This document shows positions 1-10,223 of a stretch of 64,000 nt of DNA, piece by piece. How positions within the stretch are numbered: position 1 is the first letter of the stretch; each line of letters begins with the position of its first letter. This stretch comes from Tridacna crocea (taxonomy: Eukaryota; Mollusca; Bivalvia; Cardiida; Cardiidae): contig OX031057.1 of the NCBI GenBank assembly GCA_943736015.1, positions 38,526,501-38,590,500 of the forward strand, given 5' to 3'. A program made the translations under genes and the position numbers. Below the pieces are notes generated by a model. It searched no databases, was not told where the DNA came from, and saw nothing but the letters and a program-made list of their open reading frames with translations.

Positions 1-1008
1 TACTAGCTTTTGTAGTTGTTGCATGGCTTATGAACCATCATTAGAGGCACTACCACATGCAAAAAGATTCAAGGCCTCTGTGGTATCATATGGAAAAGAT
101 GTATAGAATTGGCTTAATGAGAGTGAAACAAAATAAAAATCATTAATAAGTAGTGTTAAATTATCTGTTTGCACTGAGTAATAGTAAACTCCTCAGAAGT
201 CCGCATAGGAGCAGTTTTAATAGATAACATCTGATCTATTTCCATTATCAGACTTTCAATTGAGTTTTAATATTGCTATTTTTGATTTTCTTTATGGTGT
301 TCAACAAGGTGCTATTATTTCTGCAAAAACTCTTTTTGGTAAATAAAGCATTCTCTTTTGATTGTATGCGAAGTTTCTTATACCAGAACATCGCACAAAT
401 CATAAACATGCGTAAATAAACAATAATAAAAACCCTAAAACAAAAACTAAAAAAAAATGTGAATTTTACATTTTTAAAAAAAAAATTGACCATTAAGACT
501 AAAATTAAAAAAAGACTATGTTACCGGTTTTATTTTTTCTTGATATTTTAGGATAAGAACAAGCATATTTGTGGTCAAATTCAATATCAATTTCATAGGT
601 TGACAAGAACTGTAACATGGTGAAAATAACAATTCAATTTGTTCAAAATATTTTACAAATGTGAAATTTGGAGGTCACTTCAATCAAAAATTGATATGGT
701 CAATTTTGTTCAATATAACAATATAAACTAAAGGTTCATACATGATGGAGATAAATAAGCATTATTTTAGGAACAAATTTGGTCAGCAAATCAAAAATCA
801 GAAGGACTGTGGGCTCCTTTAATTGAGGCACACCCATTTTTTATCAAAAATTCTAAAAAATTCAAAAAATCAAAAACTGTGGTAGATGGAAGAAATTTCT
901 TTTTAGTAATATAATCCTCATGTAATACACTACCTTCACATAAATTTTCATAAAATTCTGGGCGTGGGCAGGTCCCTATGTAAATTTCATATAGGGTGAG
1001 ACCCCCCC
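1..1008. other. Left flank outside the macrosatellite array
   Basis: This AT-rich sequence has no counterpart elsewhere in the window. It contains many A and T runs and loosely repeated words such as TCAATTTTGTTCAA, but no recognisable gene, RNA or mobile element. An 81-codon minus-strand frame at 248-493 is rich in F, K and N, as expected from AT-rich DNA, and I do not call it a gene. Similarity to the repeat unit begins abruptly at about 1009. Confidence 0.8.
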
Positions 1009-4000
1009 TTTCAAATTTTCAGTCACTTTTATTGTGTCATCTGCAAATGTTTTTGATTTGGACAAACCTAAAATTTTGTCATTTGGTAATGAGATAAAAT
1101 CATTGTAACAGTGAATTGACTTCTCTCAGAAGGTCATTGCAACAGTGTATGTTTTGCTTTGTTAGTCATTGCAATCCTGGACAGTTATAGTCATTGTAAT
1201 ATTCACCTGATGAATGTCTCGCCTAGCCATTGGTACTGAGATTGACAAATCTTTTGCATAGTCATTGCAACCCTGACCCGACTTCTCTTTCACCTAGTCA
1301 TTGCAAGAATTGCTTGAGATTTTTTTTTATCATAAATGGATATATTGATGTCACCTTGTCATTGCTACAATGGATTGATAATTCTATGACTTTGTCATTG
1401 GAACAATTGATTGACTATCCTCTCGCCTAGACTTTGTAACACTGGATTATACTAAATTCTTATAAAATTGCTTCAACAGTTGATCTACAAAACTGTGATA
1501 GTGATTCAGACACTGGATTTCTCATCTTAATCTTGGAGTTCGGATCAATGGATCTTTTCTATCACCTTGGTAAATGTAACAATGGAGTGATAATTAATTT
1601 ATAAAGATTTTGCAACAGTGAATTGACCTTTTTTTCTCACCAGATAATTGGAACACTGCATTAATAATATTCTTACCAAGTCCATGCAACCCTGAACTAA
1701 CAGTTTACGTATGCATTGCAACAATGGTTTGAAAAATCATTGTATTAGTGAATTATTTTATCTGTAACAAAGTCATTGCAACAATGGATTAATTTTGTTT
1801 TATTTGTCACTGCTACACTGCATTAATTCTCTTTCTACTTGTAATTACAACAATGGATTTAAAAATTTATAACCAAGTCAATGCTAAAATGGATTGACTC
1901 ATTTCTGTTCTTGTCATTGCATCAATAGATATCCTATCCTGATCAAGTAATAACTTGTCTCAGAAGGTCATTGCAACTCTGCATTTTTTGCTTTGTTAGT
2001 CATTGCAGTCCTGGAGAGTTTTAATTGGTCATTGCAACATTCAACTGATGAATGTTGCTTCTAGTCATTGGCACTGAGATTGACAAATCTTTGTGTAGTC
2101 ATTGCAAGCCTGGACTGACTTCTCTTTTACCTAGTCATTGCAACAATGGATTGAGAAACACTTTATCATTGCTGCGCTGGATTGATTATTTTTCTACCAG
2201 TGATTACAAAAATGGACTTAGAAATCTATAACCTAGTCATTGCAACAATTGATTGTCATTGCATCAATAGATATCCTAACCTGACCAAGTAATACCAGTT
2301 TTAGACTTATAAATTCCATATCTAGTGATTGTAAGACTGAATTTACCAATCTGTTACTCAGCCGCTGAAAAACTGGATTATTCGTTTAGGCAGCATAACA
2401 GTGAATTGACTTCTCTCTGATGGTCATTGCAATACTGTATTTTTGCTTTGTTCATCATTGCAATTCTGGACAGTCATAACTAATCATTTCAACATTGAAC
2501 TGGTGAATGTTTCGCCTAGCCTTTGGTAATTCGATTTACAAATCTTTGCATAGATATCCTTATCTGACCAGGTAATAGAAGTTCTAGACTTGTAAATTCC
2601 AAATCTAGTGATAGTAATACTGAATTTATCAATCTCTGACTAAGTCACTGCAAAACTAGATTGACTTGTTAAAATCATTGTAACAGTAAACTGACTAATC
2701 TCAGGTCATTGAAACACTATTTTTTTGCTTTGTTAGTCATTGCAATCTTGGACAGTTGTAACCAGTGATTGCAACATTCAACTGATAAATGTCTCGCCTA
2801 GCCATTGGTACTGAGATTGACAAATCTTTGCATTGTCATTTCAGCTCTGGACCGACTTCTCTTTCACCTAGTCATTGCAACAATGGATTAACTTATTTCT
2901 GTTCTTGCCATTGCATCAATAGATATCCTAACTTGACCAAGTAATGTCACTTATCTATAGACATATAAATTCCATATCTAGTGATTGTAAGACTGAATTT
3001 ACCAATCTCTTATTTAGTCACTGAAAAACTGGATAACTCATTAAAACCATTGTAACAGTGAACTGACTGCTTTCAGAAGGTCATTGCAACACTGTACTTT
3101 TTGCTTTATTTCTCATTGCAATCCTGGACTGTTATAACTAGTCATTGCAACACTGAAGTGATGAATGTCTCGTGGTACTGAGACTGAGAAATTTTTGTGT
3201 GGTAATTGCAACCCTAGACTGACTCCTCTTTCATCTAGTCATTGCAACAATGGATTGAGAAACTTTATAATTTGTCATTGATACGATCATTGTTCTACTA
3301 GTAATTACAATAATGGATTTAGAAATTTATAACATAGTAATTGCAACAGTGGATCGACTTATTTCTGTGCTTGTCATTGTATCAATAGATATCCTAACCT
3401 GACCAAGTGATATCAGTTATAGACTTATAAATTCAATATCTAGTATTTGTAATACTGAAATTAACATTTCTTACTCAGCCGTAGAACACCTTGAGTACTC
3501 GTTAAATGTCTATATAACAGTGAATTGACTTCTTTCAGAAGGTCATTGCAACACTGTATGTTTTGCTTTGTTAGTCATTGCAATCCTGGACAGTTATAAG
3601 TAGTCATTGCAACATTCAACTGATGAATGTCTCGGCTAGCCATAGATGCTGAGATTGATAATACTTTGCATAGTCATTGCAAGCCTGGACTAACTTCTCA
3701 TTGACCTAGTCATTGCAACAATGCATTGAGAAACTTTTTGTCATAGCATCTCTGGATTGATTTTTTTTCACTACTGATTACACGATAGATTTAGAAATTG
3801 ATAAACTAGTCATTGAAACAATGGATTGACTTATTTCTATGCTTGTCATTGCATCAATAGTTATCCTAACCTGACCTAGTAATAATAGTTATAGACTTAT
3901 AAATTCTAAGTCTAGTGATTGTAATACTGAATTTAGCAATCTTTTACTTAGTCACTGCAAAATAGATGGACTGATTAAAAGTCATTATAACAGTGAACTG

Positions 4001-4284
4001 GCTTCTCTCAGAAGGTCATTGCAACACAGCATTTTTTGCTACACCTAATTGTTCCAACAATGGATTGAGAATTTGTTTGTCATTGCCACACTGGATTATT
4101 TTTCTACTATTAAATACAACAATGGATTTAGAAATTTATAACAAAGTCATTACAACAATTGATTGATTTATTTCTGTGCTTGTCATTGCATCAATAGATA
4201 TTCTTACCTGACCGAGTAATATCAATTATAGAGTTATGAATTCCATCTCTATTGATTGAAATACTGATTTTACCAATTTCTTAA
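1009..4284 (+). repeat. Domain A minisatellite, unit 1
   Basis: Imperfect ~35-bp monomers beginning GTCATTGCAAC and often continuing AATGGATTGA. Two deletions relative to unit 2 (at about 1950 and 2552) remove parts of higher-order blocks. Both have matching short words at their breakpoints (AAGTAA and ATAG), the signature of microhomology-mediated loss. The segment 3429-4284 is the left part of the 1019-bp duplication. Confidence 0.85.
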
Positions 4285-5100
4285 ATGCACCTATCCATGC
4301 TTTATTGAAGTTTCTTCTACCAGTACTTTGCACTATGTCTGTTTCAAACCACTGTCTGCTTTCCCACATAAACAAGTCGAAACGCTGATTGGCAGTAAAG
4401 AAACAGGTATCCTGTCGCACTGAATATATGTCAAAGATCTTAAAGTGAAATTCAATATCTAGTATTTGTAATACTAAAATTAACATCTCTTACTCAGCCG
4501 TAGAACACCTTGATTACTCGTTAAATGTCTATATAACAGTGAATTGACTTCTTTCAGAAGGTCATTGCAACACTGTATGTTTTGCTTTGTTAGTCATTGC
4601 AATCCTGGACAGTTATAAGTAGTCATTGCAACATTCAACTGATGAATGTCTCGCCTAGCCATAGGTGCTGAGATTGATAATACTTTGCATAGTCATTGCA
4701 AGCCTGGACTAACTTCTCATTGACCTAGTCATTGCAACAATGCATTGAGAAACTTTTTGTCATAGCATCTCTGGATTGATTTTTTTTCACTACTGATTAC
4801 ACGATAGATATAGAAATTGATAAACTAGTCATTGAAACAATGGATTGACTTATTTCTATGCTTGTCATTGCATCAATAGTTATCCTAACCTGACCTAGTA
4901 ATAATAGTTATAGACTTATAAATTCAAACCACTGTCTGCTTTCCCACATAAACAAGTCGAAACGCTGATTGGCAGTAAAGAAACGGGTATCCTGTCGCAC
5001 TGAATATATGTTAAAGATCTTAAAAGTGAAACAGCTTTAGCTAGGGAGTCAAAGTGTCAATCCGAGTCTTAAGTGCGGAATGTTGCTAACAGAGCCTGTG
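4285..5100 (-). repeat. SINE-like copy 1, unit 1 (split)
   Basis: The 3' part (4285-4447) is separated from the remainder (4926-5100) by duplicated minisatellite. The words around AAACCACTGTCTGCTTTC occur on both sides of the interruption because the 1019-bp duplication copied part of the element. The tRNA-like head lies at the right end on the minus strand. Confidence 0.75.
4448..4925 (+). repeat. Duplicated domain-A segment inside the SINE1 region, unit 1 only
   Basis: This 478-bp stretch is a second copy of 3429-3906 (offset 1019). Its left junction falls at the shared word AAATTC and its right junction at TTC. It splits the first SINE-like copy of unit 1 and is absent from all other units. 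Confidence 0.88.
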
Positions 5101-5816
5101 GATTTTTAGAGATAATGATAACAGAGAGACAGTAAGGAGAGGCAGAGAGTGTGTGAGGGAGTGAGTTTGAGAAAGCTTTGATTTTGACATTTTTTACTTT
5201 ATAGTGGAAAGGTTGTATTGTGGATGAAAAAATAGTTTGTAAGGCTAATGACGGAAAAGGGAAATATCTATACCGTGATAGATTTGAATAGACACGTGTT
5301 GAAAATGTTAGAGGGAAAATATAACAGCCACACGCTTCTTTTCCACATAACAAACGTCAATGCACTGTATATCTATAACTATAACTCTAACAAGTGTTAC
5401 CTGCACTGAAGGAAGGATCCAGTTAGTCTTAAATTATCTTTGATGTTCATTGAACAACGGTAATTTGCTTTGTCGAGATCTTCACAACGCAAATTGTCTA
5501 GTCAGCTTGAGAATTATATTATTCTATTCAGTAATTTAGATGACTTGTTCTGGACAACCACACTTATTTGTTGACATAAAGTAATAATGGAATTTAAGAA
5601 AGTAGATAAATATCAGATATCCATATTGTTAGAATAGAGATGGTGATTTAAATGGCAGGCTGTAAGGGGAGGTGGAGGCCAGGGAAAATTAATCAGACTG
5701 GTAAAATGTTGGTTGATAGGTAATGGTTGTAGTGTTGATACCGGATTTATTAGTAGAGATCGTTGTGTGTGTTTTCTTGGTGTTTTATGGCCGAATTGGT
5801 AAATACCGGACTGTCA

Positions 5817-6058
5817 ATGCACCTACCCATGCTTTATTGAAGCTTAATTTTACCAGTACTTCACAGATTGTCTGTTTTAAACCACTGTTTGCTTTCCCTC
5901 ATTAATAAATCAAAATGCCGATTGGCAGTAAAGAAAAATATATCTTGTCGCAATGAACATATAAAAAGGTCTTGACGAAGAGCTTTGGAACAGCTTCTGA
6001 TAGGGAGTCGAACCAGCAACCCGAGAGTTTTACGCCTGGAATGTTAAGGAGCCTCTTG
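5817..6058 (-). repeat. SINE-like copy 2, unit 1
   Basis: The minus strand shows the best-preserved tRNA-like head of the three copies, with GGTTCGACTCC matching the pol III box B consensus GGTTCGANTCC. Confidence 0.75.
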
Positions 6059-6537
6059 ATTTAAGGAGATACATGTATGAAGACAGACTGTGACAGAGAG
6101 GCAGAGAGTATATGAGGGATTGGGTTTGAGAGAGCTTTTGATTTTGACACGTTTACCTTATAGTGAAAGGTTGTATTGTGGATAAAAAATAGTGAATTAC
6201 TAAGGCCAATGACAGAAAAGCAAAATATCTATAAAGTGCTAGGGTTTAATATTCATGTTTTAAAAATGTTTAAATGGTAAATATCGGAACTGATATAAAA
6301 GAAACTCTGTTCTTTTTCACATAACCATCGTTGAAACAAGGAACAGCAATGAGAGACCAGAATCGCAGTTAATTTCATCAAATATGGGAAAATAATCTTC
6401 CATGTTAGCACTGGCGATCCCCTCTCTCTCTAGACTTGTAGATAAGCGACTGAGCTAATAGATTAGTCTTTTACGATTGATTGATTGAGTGGTTAGTTGA
6501 CTGTATGTGTTTAACAGCGTTTTCAACAATATTTGAG

Positions 6538-6788
6538 TTATATTAGGGCGGCCTGTACATGTACCCATGTTTTCCTGGAGTTCAGTAACCAGTACTTCAC
6601 ACAATATTCTTCCCAAGCCACTAACTGTTTTTTCAACTCCACATAACTCTTGTCAGATCCGCTTTTCAGATGTTGGAGAAGAATTAATCCTGTTGCAATG
6701 TGTATTATCAAATCCCAAAAAAGCATGGCTGAGCCGAGGATCTAAACCAGCTAACCCGTGTCTAAAGTTGTGTTGGCTACGGACCCGA
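6538..6788 (-). repeat. SINE-like copy 3, unit 1
   Basis: Third, more diverged copy. It lacks the short GAGTTTAACG segment found beside it in units 2-7 at the position equivalent to 15752. Confidence 0.75.
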
Positions 6789-8278
6789 TTGCTATTCAAA
6801 TATCTGTCAATAGAGTGTTGATTGGAAATGCTGTGATAGTTCTTACGATTAATAAAAGATAGGGAACCGATTTCAATCGCAAAATACCTATGTCTTCAAA
6901 ACGTTTGAAATACTTTCAGTCCAAGATAGTAGGTGTTTGGTCAGTGCCATAATTCATATTTTCGTTTACCTAGCTGTCAGTAAGTACCATCAATCCGATG
7001 TACCCCTAGCCCCTGAGAGGAGTCAACAAACGCTTGAGATTTAGCCAAGTCCTTTTTCCTTCAGCTGATTGTCCTGAGCTCTCAGTCCATGACACCAGCC
7101 ATTCCCCCCTGGTTAATAAACCACATGTTTTCCTCTCTACATAAGATGCTACCTTGATTGGTCAAGTGTAAGTGGATGCCCAGATTCTGGAATTTACCTT
7201 AACTGAATGTCGTTAGCTCTTACCCTCAGTCTGTTCGATGAAGCTTAGCCTATGAGATGTACCTCCTATCCGAGAAAGGTTTCTTCGTTTCTTTTGATTA
7301 ATATGTATGCCTTTAAAATGGAACCCTTTCAGGCACTGAAACTGTATCTACATGAATGTGATCGACCGGCATTCCTGAGCATGTATTCCCAGTCCGTGCT
7401 GTCATATATCCGTAGTCTTTAACTTGCACTTCAAACCATCGCACCGAGTTCTTGAGATTGTATCATCTGTTCGTGGAATGTTCCCTCAGTGTTTTTCATT
7501 TCCTCTTAGACTTGAAACTCGTGCCTATAGTCCATTTGATGTTCCCCAGGCACTACACCACTGAACTGACTCGAATGCTTGCATTTGCCCTGTTTGCTGA
7601 TAGCCTCAGCCCCTGAGAAACGTATCCTAAATCTGTGAGATGTACCCTTAGCGAGTAACTGTGCCCTGAGACCCGACAACTGTATGGTAAGGCTGTACCA
7701 CATGTCTGTCTGATGTACTCAAGGTTTGTAAGACGTGCACTTTGTCCATAGGTTATTCTCACATAACATGTCACGTATTGTAAGGTATTGAGATCCTTCT
7801 ATAGTCATTGAGATGTATTCTCGGGCCATGAAACCGTGATTTTACTTCCAGCCTGTCATCTTTCACCATAACTTGTGGGATGTTCCCATTTTCCTTTCTC
7901 CACACTCTTAGACTTTGACTTTGCAGAAACCCTAAAACTGTGTCTCTGTCCTTATGTCAACCTTACGTCATGTGCCTCTATCCAAGATCAAAATTTTCTC
8001 TAAGTTCAAATGATGTAACCTCCCTATTTTACATCTGTGCCTAAACTTTGGATTTACCTTCAGCCGATTAGCTTGTGCATTAGGTCTGTGCAATCTTTCC
8101 CCAATTTGTGAACTGTTTCTGCAATCCTAGGGCTCTTGGCCTCAGTCTATGGAATTGAGATATTAGTCGATGTGGGATGCCATTGAAACCCTTGTGCTAT
8201 TTCCTTTCTGTCGTTTTCCAACGTTTAAAAGGTGCCCTTTCTATTCTTTGACAATAAGTTTAATCCCAAAACTGTTTG
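6789..8278. repeat. Domain C, unit 1 (degenerate repeat-like, non-coding)
   Basis: No gene is recognised. The stretch is peppered with variants of a CTGTGAGATGTACCCT or CCTCAGTCTGTG theme about every 25-35 bp, suggesting an ancient, heavily diverged tandem repeat distinct from the GTCATTG family. Confidence 0.5.
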
Positions 8279-8868
8279 TCCCCTCTCTCTTTTACTCTTA
8301 TCGCTCTTGCTCTTTTCCTTACTTTGACATTGTATGTCGTTCTGGCTATCCCTCTTTCTGGGCTGTCTCTTTCTCTCTTCTCTTCCATCCTTCTATATCT
8401 CAGTCATTCTCTTACTCTTTCCTTTCGCTATCTCTCACTATCTCTATTTCTAATGTTTTCTTTTTCTCTGCCTGTTTCTCTATTTCTGTCTAACTCATTT
8501 CTTCTGTTCTCCAGACTCCATTTTTCTTTCAATCTCAATCCCTCCCTCCTTCCTCTCTACACCTGTCTCTCTACTTTTGCCTGTCTCTCTGCTTCTCTCT
8601 CTCTCTCTATCTCTCTGTATCTGTCTGCATCTGCCTCTCTGTGGCTCAATCTTCGTCTCTCTGCCTCTCTCTGGCTCTATATCTCTGCCTATCTTATGCT
8701 CTATTTCAATTCCTCTTTTAGGCTCTATCTGTCAGAATCTCTTTTTCTCTGTCCTGTTCTCTTTCTCTTTTGCTCTGTTCTCTTTCTCTTTTGCTCTCAT
8801 CCTCTATCTGTGTCTCTCACTCATTCTCTCTGTCTCTGTCTGTCTGTCTGTCTCTCTCTTCACGCTCT
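8279..8868 (+). repeat. Domain D CT-rich tract, unit 1
   Basis: About 590 bp overwhelmingly C and T on the plus strand (TCTCTG, CTTTCTC, CTGTCTG words). The pure CT run at 8595-8608 is only (CT)7, followed by an AT interruption. Long open frames here encode Leu/Ser-rich low-complexity peptides and are artefacts of composition. 8869-9000 is a pyrimidine-rich linker. Confidence 0.9.
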
Positions 8869-9000
8869 CATTAACCACATATAGCTTACCTCTTCTTATA
8901 AGTTTTTTCAAGTTCACAGATCGCAGTTTTCTCCTTTACCCCACAAACTGCATTCTCCATTTCAGATTTATCCTCCTTCAGTCCTTTTTACCCTCTGCCT

Positions 9001-10083
9001 CTTGCAACACTTGGTATACTAAATTCTTACAAAATTGTTTCTACACTTGATCTACTTAACTGTGAGAGTGTCATTGAGACACTTGATTTCTCATCTTAAA
9101 CTTCGTTCGGATCACTGGATTTTCTTTATCACCTGGGAAATGTAACAACGTAGTGATAATTAATTTATTAGGTCTTTGGAACAGTGAATTGACTTTTTTT
9201 CTCGCCGGGTAATTTGAACACTGTATTAATAATATTCTTACCAAGTCATTGCAACCAGGAACCAACCTTTTATGTAATCATTGCAACAATGGATTGAGAA
9301 GTCATTGTAACAGTGAATTAATTCATCTGTCACAGAGTCATTGCAACAATGGACTATTTCTTTTGTCATTACTACACTGGACTGATTATTTTTCTGCTAG
9401 TAATTACAACAATGGGTTTAGAAATTTATAACCTAGTCATTGCAACATTGGATTGACTTATTTCTGTCCTTATCATTGCATCAATAGTTATCCTAACCTG
9501 ACCAAGTAATATCAGTTATTGACTTATAAATTCCATATGTAGTGATTGTAATAGTGAATTTACCAAACTCTTACTTAGCTCCTGAAAGACTGGATTACTT
9601 GTTAAAAGTCATTATATGAGTGAATTGACATCGCTCTGAAGGTCATTGCAAGACTATTTTTTGCTTTGTTAGTTGTTGCAAATTTTGGACAGTTATAACT
9701 AGTTGTTCTAACATTCAACCGATGAATGTCTTGCCTAGCCATTAGTACTGAGATTGACCAATCTTTGCATAATCATTGTAACCTTAAACTGACTTCTCTT
9801 TAACCTAGTCATTGTAACAATGGACTGAGAAACTTTTTAATTTGTCATTGCTACACTGGATTGATTTTTTTTCTACTAGTAATGACTGTAATGGATTTAG
9901 AAATTGATAACCTAGTCATTGCAACAATGGATTGACTTATTTCTGTGCTTGTCATTGAATCGGTAGATATCCTTACTTGACTAAGTTATATCAGTAACAG
10001 ACTTTTAAATTCAATGTCTAGTGATTGTAATACTGAGTTTACCAATCTCTTCATTAGTCACTGCAAAACCAGATTGACACTGG
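9001..10083 (+). repeat. Domain E minisatellite, unit 1
   Basis: GTCATTGCAAC-family monomers with block markers at 9472 and 9951 (479 bp apart). The first ~480 bp align with domain A of the next unit at an offset of about 1650 (shared TAATAATATTCTTACCAAGT at about 9227 and 10884). Confidence 0.87.
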
Positions 10084-10207
10084 TTAACCCATTACTACAC
10101 AATCCCTACTTTTGAGGCCCCTGAGAAAGAAGGGTTTAGAAAACATTGTGGGAAAAAGAGAAAATGCTGGTAACCAGCATTTCCTCCTTTTCCCACAACG
10201 TTTTCTA
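10084..10207 (+). mobile_element. Truncated TTAA-type MITE with hairpin, end of unit 1
   Basis: Starts with TTAA then CCCATTACTACACAATC. The arms 10137-10171 and 10173-10207 are inverted repeats of 35 bp with 3 mismatches around a 1-nt centre (GCTGGTAACCAGC). The right arm stops after about 35 bp, and the expected mirror of the terminal ~50 bp, ending GGG then TTAA, is missing. The left terminus is related to that of the TTAA-flanked element at 55428-57130. TTAA duplication with CCC...GGG ends fits piggyBac-like or other TTAA-targeting DNA transposons. No transposase is present. Confidence 0.72.
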
Positions 10208-10223
10208 TCCTTCACAAAACAAA

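Larger units (their letters stand above)
1009..10223 (+). repeat. Macrosatellite unit 1 (edge unit, rearranged, 9215 bp)
   Basis: First copy of the ~9-kb tandem unit; position 1009 aligns with 10224, the start of unit 2. It differs from the others by a 116-bp deletion at about 1950, a 193-bp deletion at about 2552, and a 1019-bp internal tandem duplication (3429-4447 repeated from 4448) whose second copy has lost about 450 bp. It otherwise follows the common order: minisatellite, three SINE-like copies, degenerate domain, CT-rich domain, minisatellite, MITE hairpin. The phase chosen here is set by the left array edge. Confidence 0.93.

Noticed and set aside
248-493. 81-codon minus-strand frame in the left flank
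   Set aside because: F/K/N-rich composition from AT-rich DNA; no domain or neighbouring gene signals.
960-1008. Small inverted word around CCCTATG ... CATATAGGG near the array edge
   Set aside because: Too short and imperfect to separate from chance in AT-rich sequence.
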